DNA of 64,000 nt from Sanguinoderma infundibulare (lineage: Eukaryota > Basidiomycota > Agaricomycetes > Polyporales > Polyporaceae). The DNA lies in NCBI GenBank assembly GCA_032821775.1, contig JAVLRN010000002.1:2294001-2358000 (forward strand), written 5' to 3'. The notes under the pieces are model-generated. The model saw only the letters and a program-made list of their open reading frames with translations, was not told where the DNA came from and made no database searches. Positions 45,376-57,918 of this stretch are shown here, piece after piece. The translations under genes and the position numbers were made by a program. Position 1 is the first letter of the stretch, and each line of letters opens with the position of its first letter.

Positions 45376-46273
45376 TCATACTGGCGCACCCTGGTCCGGC
45401 AGCCGCTCAATGGCATACCGTCGCCGGACGATGTACATGAGCGGCACCCCGGGGATCTTACGTATCCTCCTCCGCAGCTCGCGATCGCACGTCGCCACAA
45501 TGTAGCACTTGTGCGAGGTCACGCGTTGGACGAGGCAGTCGTCCGCATACGTGCCTGAGTGCGAGCACGTCAGTCGTTCGAAACGCGGATCTCGAGCGAC
45601 TCTTGTTGGTACACGACCGCGTGTCAGCGCTCCCGGACATTCGCAGAAGGGTACGAAGCGGCGGACTAACCTGAGCGCGACACGATAGCGTTGCCCGAGC
45701 TTCTCGAGTTCCGCCATCACGCAATCCGTTACACATGGAATGCCTGGGTGCCGATGCGACCATCGCCATCATGAGGACGAGCACGGGGGAAAGGTCCGAA
45801 GGTGAGACAGGGACTACTCACATTTGGCGTATAGACAGTCCATCATGCCGCTAATGAGCTCCAGCTTGTTTTGAAGACTGAAGTTGATAAAATTTGTGTC
45901 GATAAGGACCCGATATGGAGGTACAAGGGCGGTGTTGTGTTGCAGAAAGAGGGAGGAGGCAATTCGGGGACTGGAGCACTGACGTCTGAGCCGTCCTACC
46001 AGGTGCTAGAAGAGCTGAGACGTACGCGCGTTTAACCAACTTCTCCTTCTCCGCTTCCTCCTTCTGCTTCTGCTTCAACTGGTTTTCCTTCCTGTGGAAT
46101 GTTTTCTTGTCGGTCAGGGTGCAGGATGAAGACAGGTGATTGACGTACAGCCGGATGTCCTTCGGGTTGAGCATCCGCTTCACGGTGGCGAATTTGCGGG
46201 TCTTTCTGGCCTTGACCTACAAAACCGTCAACCCTCGCACCTCGAGCGTCATAAAGTGACCGATACTGACCAT
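45376..46273 (-). CDS. FCF1: rRNA-processing PIN nuclease FCF1/UTP24
   Basis: PIN-domain endonuclease of the small-subunit processome that cuts pre-rRNA at sites A0/A1/A2 in the nucleolus. Six exons: 46273-46271 (the start codon alone), 46216-46149, 46091-46026, 45970-45822, 45743-45671, 45601-45376; 194 residues (yeast 189). N-terminus [19 protein letters not shown], then the basic helix [19 protein letters not shown] acidic residues are visible in LIDTNFI, GTYADDC and ATCDREL, all expected for catalysis. The Cys-containing C-V/I-P-C-V-T-D-C segment is conserved too. The three-base first exon is supported by the GTCAGT donor directly after ATG and by exact phase. Confidence 0.88.
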
Positions 46274-49002
46274 TGGTGTGCGGAATGAGGTCTGCGGACG
46301 TCGCGGATGTGCAAAGTGGCTGAAGGAAGGCTGCTGACCGCCAAGTCTCCACTCGAAAAAGTTGGGCGCGTGTTCATTTTCTCACGATATTGTTCCGTTC
46401 GGCCGGCCTCTTTGGAGTCCATTGGTCGAACTCAAACCGCCAGCTTGACTCGTACTTCCACCTGGAATTCATCATATTCTCCTTCTCATCAACTGTTCGT
46501 CCGGTAGATCTGAACACCCACCAACATTAATACAAGAAGCACGCCCTCATGTCTGGTCTTCCTATACGCCGTGATATGGCATGTGACGTCCAGCAGCGTT
46601 CAGCCCCAGCGACAGTTGTGGGCCAGCCTAAAGGTTGCGGTGAGCTTCCTGTGCTTCTCCATGACTCCACCGCGTCATCAACAACGGATGGTCCCAGGCT
46701 CGCACAGGCCACCGGTCGTCACGGCAGTACTTGCCATCGGGGCGGCAGGGGCGAGGAGCAACACTGGGTGCATCATATCGGTCCCTGGTCGGCTGGCCGC
46801 TCGAGAATATCATCTCTCCTTCCTTGTCGCTAATCGGCTGTGTGCGCCGGTGCTTTCTAGGCCAAGAGAATGGGGCGCGCATTACGGCAGGGCTCCGCGT
46901 CTCAGGTTTGGGATGGGCAATTGGTGTTTTCGGCAGGACAAGATGCCCTGAGGAACTCCCAGACATCGGCGAGTCCCCCTTGTGATGGTGAGCGCGTGTA
47001 TAACCTCTCATGCCGGTTTAGATTTGGCTGAGAAGTGACTTAGTGCGGGTCCGCCACACGATCTGCCTCCATCCGCAAATTTTGGCCGCCGCCGTACCCT
47101 CCTCGCTATCGATTGGCAAGTCTGGATTGCTAATCCATAGTGTGCTCAGCTGCGAGCTGAATCATGTTCAGGGACATGATTAACGTTTGTCTTCCTATCG
47201 GTGCGTTTGATCCAAGGTCCGCGACCATCTTACCGCTTCAGGTGGCCGATTGAACGCGACGAGTTGACAGCTCCTCATGTCTGCTTCAGGTTTCGTGTTC
47301 TGTTGAGAAACGCTCTCGGAAAGGATAACTGAAGCATTCGGGAAGTACCGCGACCTCGAATCTGACCGCATAGCGGCCCTCGACATTTACGAAGAAATGA
47401 ATCCCTAAACGAAGGTCGGACCTGCAGCCTCGGCGTTGTGCCGGCACTGATTAACTTCTGCATTCTGAATAGTGAATTCGGACGCATGCATGCCTTCATG
47501 TTTGTTAACGTTATCCCACCGCGGTCCGCTCGTTTGCCGTCTAGACTTCAGAGACATCCGAGGTGGCTTATCTTTCGTCTTTAGGCCTTGGTGAATGACT
47601 GTAATCTCTGACATTCCTTGGTCATAGAGTTGGCCGCATGGCATGCGGCGATGATGCAGATAAGTCTGTATCCACTGCACGGCCGCCACCAAGCAGAAGC
47701 GCACCGTGGACAGGGCGGGCGATAGGTGTCGTTGCCTTGTGAGTGCGGAAGGCTAAACGTCCCGTTCGAGGCTGCTCTGAAAACCACGCTTCCCTTTCTT
47801 CCGTTTCTGTGGAGCGCCAGTACTTTCTCCGCCCTGTTCGCATTCCGGATTCCAAACACCGCGGTGTGCTCCGCGCCGCTCTCGATGTCCACCGTGCATC
47901 GCGCTGGTTAACGTTTCCCGATGCAGCTGCTCGCACAAAATGCGAATCCATTCCGCCACCGACGTACGCAGCCACCAGGGCCGAGCGCCGAGTTGTAAAC
48001 CTTCTGTCAATCAAACTCTAAAGTCTGTGATGCTTCCCTGCAACTTCCCGCGCCCTTTTACTCCTCCCGAACTAGCAGCTAGCGAGAAGAGCTCGAAGCG
48101 CAAAGTTACCGGCGCGCACTCATTGTCGACGCAGGAGTCTTAGCGTTGTTGTCTTGCTCTAGACGAGCCTATTGTGTCGATGGCGGCCCCCGAGGCGTTC
48201 TGGTCGCTAGCCGGCATTCTTATCTTTTAAACGACGGCGCTGAAGAGCGTCTCGCGTACATGTCGCCTGCAACCCGCAGGCTCGGACTCCGACGTGGGAG
48301 GACGAAGAACGAATCACCGCAATCGCCTGCCAAACGTGGACTGGTGTCGCCACAGGAGACCGTAGTTGGAAGGGCGCGACTTCCACGTCAGAGCTCGAAA
48401 TTCGCGCACGCATCTGTCGAAGTCATGGCCACGGAGCGGAAGACGACGGCGATGTATATGATGTGCAACTAATATTCCAAGGAGTAACGAATGCGATTGA
48501 TGCCGAACAGCGACCTTCGGAGAGAATTTACGTGCTGCTGTGCCTACCTAGACGGACATGTAATGACATAGTATATCCAGCAAGGCTGTGAATTTTGAAT
48601 ATTATCGGGAGGAAGCTTTCGTGAATTTGCTGTGCAGCGTCCGGCCCGCGACCGGCGGCGACTGGCCGTGAAGCGCTCCCTCAGATGAGGAGGAAGACTG
48701 GCATGAAAATTGGACATGCGGAAAAATTATGCCGGTTTCTATGACGTTTGAGTACGAATCTACGATAGTAGGTTCTATCAGGGGCGCAGATGGACAGATG
48801 CAGAGCGAGTGGGAGGGGCGCGCAAGGAATGGGAGGGATCCGACTCCGGCTGAGCCACGAGCCTCACGGAAGATCCGGCCGGGAAAGTCACAGCGCAAGA
48901 TTGGAGATAAGCGCAGAAGCGTAACCGAATCCAACTGGTCGTTCCCGTTCCACTCAAGCCTGCCGGTCGAATGTTACGTCGTCTGGTCCTGTTCCGAGGA
49001 CG
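46274..49002. other. Large intergenic gap, 2.7 kb
   Basis: Divergent upstream regions of FCF1 and PAL. Short frames on both strands carry no recognisable motif, and I could not build a spliced gene. Confidence 0.4.
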
Positions 49003-49010
49003 TATAAAAA
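49003..49010 (+). promoter_or_regulatory. TATA box of PAL
   Basis: TATAAAAA lies 99 bases before the PAL start codon, followed by a CT-rich stretch. Confidence 0.55.
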
Positions 49011-49101
49011 CCCAGGATGTTTAGCCAAGATCCACACCAAGCAGAGATAGCACACCTTCCCCCCCTCTGTCCGCTACTCCACGCACACCCTCTACTACAA
49101 C

Positions 49102-51973
49102 ATGCCTGGCTACACCTTCTCTAAGGCACAGCACGGCTTCGAGCCTTCCCCTCCTCTTTTCAAGAAGGCCGTCGTGCCCTCGCCCCTGCACGTCGAGCCT
49201 GAGGCGCCGAAGGCTTCCCCGATAGCCACCTTACTCGGCAAGTTCCTCGAAGCGCACCGCGGGCTGGACGGCTACAAGTGAGTGCGCGATCTCCAGTGTA
49301 ACACATGGCTTCGCTTTCGCAAGCGGCATCGTGAAGGACATCGCGCCGCGCGTCATGGCTTCGCGAACAAAACTTTTCCTAGTTTTGGTGGCCTGCCCGT
49401 ATCTCTCGACGTCCTAGTAACCCTTGCTGACATGACGTACTTGTAGGCAAGGTCGACCCATCGTCGTTGATGGCGAGACGCTCTCCATCGCCGCTGTAGC
49501 GGCTGTGGCGCGTTACAACGCTGGAGTGGTGCTTGATAACTCCACCGAGATCCAGACCCGCATCCTCAAGAGCCGCCAAGTCATCGTCGAGAAAGTCAAC
49601 AGCGAGAAAAGCGTGTACGGCGTCAGCACTGGCTTCGGTGGAAGTGGTGAGCGTCATACCGTGACATACACATTAGGGTAATCTGCACTGCAATCTGGTA
49701 AACATTATTGTAGGATGAGTGTGTCTGCCTCTACCATCATCTTCCCTGGCGATTGCAAACCTCTCTGTAGACTGGCGGTAAAGCTCAGCCCTCGTTATGA
49801 AGAGGCAGGCTCTTTCCGCTACAAAGAGATTTACAGTCGTCGTGAAGGATGGTAAGGATATTCAGACTCATTTTATCGTAACTTTTACATTGCTTGTGCA
49901 GAGTACTCTGATCCGCATCTAGTGGTCTGATCAGCAGAGAGGTTCTCATCATTGTCGTCCACGTACACAGCTGACACACGAACCAACGACCCTCTCACAC
50001 TCGGCCTTGCGCTCCTCCAGCACCAGCACGTTGGTGTCTTGCCTTCCGATGTCGACATGGCGCCTGTCGTGCTCCCGCTCCGGGACCCTCTCACCTCGAC
50101 GAGCATGCCGGAGGCTTGGGTCCGCGGCGCCATATTGATTCGCATGAACTCCCTCATCCGCGGTCACTCTGGCGTCCGCTGGGAGCTCATCGAGCGCATG
50201 GGCGCCCTCCTCCGCGAAAACATCGTCCCACTCGTCCCGCTCCGTGGAAGCATCTCCGCATCCGGAGGTTAGTGCCACAACTTCCATTCTATCACTGTTC
50301 TCACCTTCATTCTCGCTGTCGTCTAGATTTGTCTCCGCTCTCGTACATTGCCGGCCTGCTGATTGGCAACCCTTCGATCCGCGTCTTCGACGGCCCTTCA
50401 ACCTTCCGGGGGCGCCAGATCGTGTCTTCCCGCGAGGCGCTCGCTGCTCATCACATTGAGCCGATCTCCTTGGCGTCGAAGGAGCACCTCGGTATCCTGA
50501 ACGGGACCGCGTTCTCGGCTTCGGTGGGCGCGCTCGCCGTCCATGAAGCCGTCCATATGTCGCTGCTCGCCCAGGTGTTCACAGCCATGTGCACGGAGGC
50601 GACGCTCGGCACGCGGGGCTCATTCGCGCCGTTCATCCACGCCGTGGCGCGCCCGCACCCGGGCCAGGTCGAGGTCGCTGAGACGATCGCCGACCTGCTC
50701 GAGGGATCTCAGTTCGCTACGACCGCCGAGGAGGAGAAGCATATCTCCGATGACATTGGTGAGTTGCGGCAGGACCGGTACCCGCTTCGTACGTCGGCGC
50801 AGTGGTTGGGTCCGCAAGTAGAGGACATCCTGTCCGCGTTCGCTGCGATCACGATCGAGTGCAACTCCAGTACGTGACTAGGTCTAACGTCGACAGGCGC
50901 TATGATGAGCTCACCTCCGTTTCAGCCACTGACAACCCGCTCATCGACGGCGAGACAGGCGAGGTGCACCATGGCGGTAACTTCCAGGCGATGGCGGTCA
51001 CGAACGCGATGGAGAAGACGCGGCTTGCGCTGCACCACATCGGCAAGTTGCTCTTCGCGCAGTGCACCGAGCTCATTAACCCGGCGATGAACCGGGGCTT
51101 GCCGCCGAGCCTGGCTTCGACCGACCCGTCCCACAACTACTTCGTCAAGGGCGTCGATCTCCACATAGCGGCGTACGTCGGCGAGCTCGGACACCTCGCA
51201 AGCCCTGTCTCGACGCATGTGCAATCAGCGGAGATGCACAACCAGGCGGTCAAGTACGTACCTGAGGGCCACTCTGTCGATACTCTGTAATCTGACAGCT
51301 TCCCTGCGTTAGCTCTCTCGCCCTCGTCTCGGCACGCGCCACTCTGGATTCCTTGGAGGTTCTGTCGCTTCTTATGTCCAGCTGCCTCTACTGCCTCTGC
51401 CAGGCGCTCGACCTCCGCGCGATGCAGCATGAGTTCCAGCTCGAGGTCGACGAGATCCTCCGCGAGCAGCTCGCGCACGCCTTCGGGTCGCACCTCTCCG
51501 ATGACGACCTCAAGGCTCTCTTCGGGCTCGTGTCGCGCCAGATCCGTCACTCGCTCGAGAACACGAGCAAGATGGACGCTGAGCTCCGCATGCGCTCCAT
51601 TGCGGCGGCGACGACCACAACGATTGTCGACTTCTGCGCGTTGCATGCCGGGCTCCACGCGCTCGACGAGATCGTGCCGTTCCGCGCCAAACTCGCGGAG
51701 CGCATGACGGTCTCGCTTGTTCGCCTGCGGACCGAGTACCTGGGAGGCGCGAAGGGCGCGGCGCCCGCCGCTGCGTACCTCGGCAAGGCGCGCCCGGTGT
51801 ACGAGTTTGTGCGCAAGACGCTCGGGGTGCGCATGCACGGGTCGGAGAACTTGCACGACTTCAAGGCGGGACTCGGGGTCGAGGAGCAGACGATCGGCCA
51901 GGACATCTCGCTCATCCATGAGTCGATTCGGGACGGGCAGATGCAGGACGTCGTGGTCAGCCTGTTTGCTTGA
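49102..51973 (+). CDS. PAL: Phenylalanine/tyrosine ammonia-lyase
   Basis: Converts L-phenylalanine (and possibly tyrosine) to cinnamate (coumarate) and ammonia; cytosolic. Six exons: 49102-49277, 49447-49646, 49971-50267, 50327-50869, 50926-51253, 51313-51973; 734 residues, the usual length for fungal PAL. The MIO prosthetic group should form from Ala222-Ser223-Gly224, visible as [13 protein letters not shown] across the exon 3/4 border. Other marks: [52 protein letters not shown] and the helical shielding domain near the C-terminus. Intron 2 is 324 nt, against roughly 55-170 nt for the others. A TATA box lies upstream. The selectivity residue pair for Phe or Tyr was not assigned. Confidence 0.92.
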
Positions 51974-52737
51974 GTTTCGCGGTCTGCAGAACTGGATATC
52001 ATATATGGCATCGATTCGGTACCGGTTTTTGAGAGTAGCTGAAAAGTCTTGGTGAATACTTTGGATCTTTGTACTTGTACCATGCCTATCAGTTATAGAT
52101 GTCAATAGATGGCCTTATTCTATAAAAACACTTGCGCGTACTATCCTCTCGTTGGCTATGTGTATGCCGCCGCAAACCATGGTGCGCACCCCCTCCTTGT
52201 TTGATGGCGGTATTGATGTTTTGTGCGGCCCGTTGATTCCGGTAAGTCTAGACTTGTGAGCAGCAACACCGGCTGAGGGATATGTTGTATGTGACAGCTT
52301 GAACTTGGCATGCAAGGCGGAGTAATCACAGAATACAGAACGCATCTGAGGCTGCCAATGGTGCTGGAAGAACTCACGGAGGTTACGGCAGGGTCTGGCT
52401 TAGGCTGGGCATGTGCCAGTGTCAGCCTCCTTCGATCACGACCGCATTCCGGGCGCAGCAGGCGTGATTCCTCTTGGCCTGTGATCACCACCGTCTGCTT
52501 TTTGCACTCGTCGTCTTGGACGACATTCGAAGTGAGTATGATGTGGTGATGAACGCATGCTGCAGACGGCTCTGAGCTGCTTCGAGCGGAGGAGCGGGCT
52601 CGGTATTTTCTTGGCTATTCCCAATTTGGCAGGATAACACCCGAGTAAAAAAGTTAAGTAGGCCGTCCTCAGCCGTCATCCACCGTCCTCGAGTCATCCA
52701 AGCTGCTCCTTGCTCCTTGCCACCACCGCCCACGACG
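51974..52737. other. Intergenic, PAL to CPA2
   Basis: 3' UTR of PAL and promoter of the carbamoyl-phosphate synthase gene; nothing else recognised. Confidence 0.4.
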
Positions 52738-55700
52738 ATGACCGCGAGTCTCTTGCGGCTCCAGCCCTGCTGGAGCCCCTCTCGGGTCTTCGGTGCGGTT
52801 CGCTGCACTCGCCACTTCCACCTCTCCCATGCTTGTCGCGCGCTCGCCCCGACATGGCCGGTTAAGGCGATCGCTCGCGCTGCTGTCGGCTCCTACGCCC
52901 AGCAGGACGGCCAGGAGCACGTCCTCAATTCTCCCTCCGAGCTCGCCCGCAAGATCTCCGCCAAGGTTCTCCCCAAAATCCCCCGCCCTGACGTCGGCAA
53001 GGTGCTCATCGTGGGCTCTGGCGGGCTCAGCATTGGTCAGGCTGGCGAATTCGACTACTCCGGTTCTCAGGCACTCAAGGCACTTCGAGAGGAGGGTGTC
53101 GACGCGGTCCTCATTAACCCCAACATTGCTACGTGGCAGACCTCGCACCAGCTCGCGTCGGAGGTCTACTTCTTGCCTATCACCACCGACTACGTCGCCT
53201 ATGTTTTGGAAAAGGAACGCCCAGACGGTATTCTGCTCACGTTCGGCGGCCAGAGTGCCCTGAACGTCGGTATTGAGCTCGACCGTATGGGTGTCCTTGA
53301 CCGTCTCGGTGTTCGTGTCCTTGGCACTCCCATTCGGACGTTGGAGGTTTCAGAAGACAGGGACCTTTTCGTACAGGCTCTCAAGGGTGAGTACTTGCTT
53401 ACCCATTCGTTTCTTTTGTCGTCAGTCATTCCATGATACATGAAACTTTGAGGGGGTTATTTTGTGCCCGTCAAACTCGGTCACGTGATCTGACGGCGAT
53501 GCTTGAAAGTTGCCATTCGACGCGTAGAGTTCGTCGCTCAGTTGAAGGAATTTGTGCGGTATTGCTAATAAAGTTGGAATTCTCCTTCCAATACCCCCTG
53601 ATGACGTCCGTACGAATCTCGCCAAACGTAGAGGGTGCATTGTTGCAGCCGCTTTCAGTTTGGCAGGACCCCCCAGGGCACTGGGACCGGTTAGCTCGCT
53701 GAATAACATGCGAGTTGGCGGCCAGGCGCTCTTGTGCCTTACTGAGCGCAACGTCCCAACCAGCTTGGTTCGTAGAAGACTGCGCCTCATGGAGAGGGCT
53801 GGTACGCCGAAAATGGCTTTTGCTACACAAGGTTGTGCCCGCAGCGACTGTTGTCCTTGGTCTGTGGGGCGTGTATGACGTTTTAGTGCGGCGACCACGC
53901 TCTTCATCCGTGGACAATGGACAGCAGGCGGTGCGCTCGCTCGTATGGCTCAGTGGGGCTCTCAGAGTGCCCGATTGCTCGCATGTCGGCTGGCTTAGCA
54001 ACCGACACGGTAACTATTTCTGAGAGAGCGTACAGGACTTACACTATCGTGCCCGTATGTGGAACCAGCGAGCTAGCGGTAGATTAAGTTTCAATGAACC
54101 CGTCTGTCACGGCCGCCCATTGCAACCGCTGACGGCGCGTTCGTTGCTTGTCCGGTCGGATCGTATCCGTTTCGTGTGTGGTTTATGCGCGCCGTCCTTG
54201 TTTGCGAACCATTGAGATACGAAATGTCAAGTTGTTGTACAACTTGACTGAATTCTGCGGAACCTGTTTCCTGCCTTTTCCCTTAGGTTGACGTGGCGCT
54301 AATCTCCTATCACGCAGAAATCGATATCCCGGTAGCGCAGTCAACGGCAGTCTCTTCCGTGAATGACGCTCTCAGCGCTGCAGAGGCCATCGGGTACCCA
54401 GTTATTCTCCGCTCCGCTTTCACGCTCGGCGGTCTTGGCTCTGGCTTTGCAAACAACCCCGACGAGTTGCGCGACCTCTCGGCGAAGAGTCTTAGTTTGA
54501 GTCCTCAGGTTCTTATCGAGCGCAGCATGAAGGGTTGGAAGGAATTGGAGTATGAGGTCGTACGAGACGCTGCCGATGTGAGTTCGTTCCTCTCTCTATA
54601 ACCGATCACAACACTAACGCACCCCAGAACACTATCATTTGCTGCAACATGGAGAACTTTGACCCTCTTGGCACGCACACCGGCGATTCCATCGTTGTGG
54701 CACCTTCGCAAACGCTCCCCGATGACGAATACCACATGCTTCGGTCTGCAGCGCTGAAAGTTATTCGGCACCTAGGTGTTGTCGGCGAATGCAACATCCA
54801 ATATGCGCTTAACCCCACATCGAGGGAGTACTGCGTTATCGAGGTGAACGCCCGGCTTAGTCGTTCCAGGTACGCCTCATCATTGTCTCCGCCTTCCACG
54901 CCCTCACAGCTTGCACAGCGCGTTGGCATCCAAGGCTACCGGCTACCCGCTTGCGTACACCGCCGCGAAGATCGCGCTCGGTCACACGCTTCCGGAACTC
55001 CCTAACGCGGTTACGAAGACCACGACCGCGTGCTTCGAGCCCTCCTTGGACTACATCGTTACGAAGATTCCGAAGTGGGACCTTGCCAAGTTCACAAACG
55101 TGAACCGTGAGGTGGGCTCCGCGATGAAGTCCGTCGGAGAGGTCATGGCTATCGGTCGCACGTTCGAGGAGTCTTTGCAGAAGGCGATTCGTCAGGTCGA
55201 TCCACGCTGGAAGGGTTTCGATGCCTACGTCCAACCAGAGGATCTCGATCGCGCCCTCAGCAAGCCCACCGACATGCGACTCTTCGCGATTGCGTACGCG
55301 ATCTTCAACAAGAGCTACACTGTCGACCAAATTCATGACTTGACGAAGATAGACAAGGTAAGCACTTGTGTTTCTCGGTCTCGTCGGTCTCGGTTGATTC
55401 GAGGTTGCGTCCGCAGTGGTACCTGTACAAGATCGAGAACATCGTCAACACGGTTTACGCGCTCAAGGCCGCTGGCTCCATCCAGTCCGTTGACCACGAG
55501 CTTATGCAGCGCGCAAAACGCATGGGCTTCTCCGATGCGCACATAGCTGACTTGGTCTCCTCCGATGAACTCACCGTCCGTGCTCACCGCAAGGCCCTTG
55601 GCATCACGCCGTTCGTCAAGCGGATCGATACGCTTGCCGCCGAGTACCCCGCTCACACGAACTACCTTTACACCACCTACAACGCGTCGGAGCACGACGT

Positions 55701-57512
55701 GGAGTTCAACGAACACGGCACGATGGTCCTTGGTAGCGGCGTGTACCGTATCGGCAGCAGCGTCGAGTTCGACTGGTGCGCTGTCACTTGCGCCCGGAAG
55801 CTCCGCGAGATGGGCAACCGCACGATCATGATCAACTACAACCCCGAGACCGTCTCGACCGACTTCGATGAGGCCGACCGCCTGTACTTCGAGGAGCTCG
55901 GCTTTGAGCGCGTAATGGATATCTACGAGCTCGAGAAGTCGCAGGGTGTCATTGTCAGCGTCGGAGGTAAGCGCGTCCTGAAAGACTGCGCTCGAACCTG
56001 TGTCTCACCTCGACATGGTTAGGACAACTGCCGCAGAATATCGCGCTACGCCTGAAGCAGACGGGAGTCAACGTTCTGGGTACTGACCCGGAGAAAATCG
56101 ATAACGCTGAGGACCGTCACAAGTTCTCATCGATCCTTGACAGCATTGGCGTCGATCAGCCCGAGTGGGCGGAGGTCACCTCCGTTGACGCCGCTAAAGC
56201 GTTTGCCCAGCGTGTCGGATATCCGGTCCTCATTCGTCCATCGTACGTGCTGTCTGGCGCTGCCATGAACGTCGTCTACGAGGAGTCCGCACTCGAGTAC
56301 AACCTGTCCGCCGCTGCCTCCGTCTCCCCCTTGCACCCCGTCGTCGTCACCAAGTTCATCGACAACGCTCAGGAAATCGACGTTGACGCCGTCGCGCACA
56401 AGGGCAAGCTCCTTCTGCACGCCATCTCTGAACACGTCGAGAATGCCGGCGTCCACTCTGGTGACGCTACCTTGGTCCTCCCGCCCTTCTCCCTCACGGA
56501 CGACGAGATGCTCCGCTTGAAGCAAATCACCGAGAAGGTCGCCGCTGCATTCGAGATCTCTGGCCCGTACAACATGCAGGTCATCCGTAAGCCGTCCCAG
56601 GATTCTGATGCCCCCGCCGAATTCAAGGTTATCGAGTGTAACCTACGTGCCTCGCGGTCGTTCCCCTTCGTGTCGAAGGTACTCGGCAGGAACTTCGTCG
56701 ATACAGCGACCGCTGCTATCGTAGACCAGGACGTTCCAGAGCCCGTGGACCTCATGGCGGAAAAGCGCGACTACACGGCCATCAAGGTCGCGCAATTTTC
56801 GTGGACTCGTTTGGCTGGCGCAGATCCCTTCCTCGGCGTCGGTGAGTAGTCGCGTGCCCTAGGATAGTTGTATGAATGCTGACGCTGACATTCACTCGCA
56901 GAGATGGCATCGACCGGCGAAGTTGCGGCCTTTGGGCGGGACGTCCAAGAAGCATACTGGGCGTCGCTCCTGAGCACGACCGGCTTCAAGAAGCCGCGTC
57001 CTGGTAGCGGTGTGCTTATCGGCGGTGACATCACGAAGCCCGAGATGAAGACGATCGCGAAGTCGCTGGTTAACCTCGGCTTCAAGCTGTACTGCGCCTC
57101 GCCGATCGTCGAGGAGTTCCTGACCACCATTCCGTACATCTCGGCGAAGCGGATCTTCTTCCCGAAGCAGGACAAACGGAAGCTCCGGGAGGTGTTCGAC
57201 GAGTACGACATCGAGTGCGTCATCAACCTCGCGAAAGCTCGTGGGAAGGACATGGCGGATGAGGACTACGTCGCCCGGCGGTATGTATCACACGATTTGT
57301 CTCTCTGCCCATGGCCTAATCTAATCCCGTACTTGTCCATCAGAAACGCTGTCGACTTTGGCCTGCCGCTGCTCAATAACGCGCGGTGCGCGCAGCTGTT
57401 CGTTGAGAGTCTTGGAAAGAAGATCCCGGAGGACGGCCTGAAGGGCTATGCTGAGGGCCGGATACCTTCCGAGGTCAAGTCGTGGGGCAACTGGATCGGC
57501 GCGCGTCCTTGA
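52738..57512 (+). CDS. CPA2: Arginine-specific carbamoyl-phosphate synthase, large subunit
   Basis: Makes carbamoyl phosphate from ammonia (supplied by the small subunit), bicarbonate and two ATP for arginine synthesis. Eight exons: 52738-53386, 54318-54577, 54628-54869, 54919-55357, 55417-55966, 56023-56841, 56902-57280, 57344-57512; 1168 residues (yeast ~1118). The first ~45 residues are rich in Arg, Ser and Ala without acids ([20 protein letters not shown]), a likely mitochondrial presequence, as for the Neurospora enzyme. Two ATP-grasp halves are evident: [52 protein letters not shown]; then [23 protein letters not shown] and [13 protein letters not shown]. The methylglyoxal-synthase-like allosteric domain (GVLIGGDIT...) closes the protein. 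No pyrimidine-specific aspartate transcarbamylase fusion is present. Intron 1 is 931 nt. Confidence 0.92.
54226..54248. repeat. Perfect hairpin in CPA2 intron 1
   Basis: GTCAAGTTGT and its exact reverse complement ACAACTTGAC are separated by three bases (TGT), about 70 bases before the intron's acceptor. Confidence 0.8.
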
Positions 57513-57918
57513 ACGTTGCTCGAGACGTTCTTGTCCCGAATAAAATGTGACATAGGTAGTAGAAGTGCTCATAAAAATAATCCACGGACGTCTTGTATCG
57601 CTATTCGTTGCATCAACTTAGGGGCGAGGAGGTGTCTACCTAAGAGTAGGAACGTTTACCTAGATGCACGTCTTGCCTCTCCAATGCCCCTCTGCCGATT
57701 CGATAAGGCTCCCTGGAGCTGTACAGGTATCTAATGCGGACATAACAATTGATACTCTGGTGATAAACCACCATCGTCGCACGACATCCGTTATCTTTCA
57801 GTATCATACAATTCAACGTAATCCTTTGCTTATCTCCAGGGGGGTGCTTGGTTCGGTTGCCTTCTTGTGGACTTTACGGCGTGTTGAGGTATAGACAGTC
57901 ATGCGTGATGTTCGTATT
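57513..57918. other. Convergent 3' region
   Basis: 406 bases between the stops of CPA2 and the FAD oxidase; no feature recognised. Confidence 0.4.

Noticed and set aside
47581..48014. Overlapping ORFs of 85-130 codons in the FCF1-PAL gap
   Set aside because: They overlap on both strands with no recognisable domain or splice structure.
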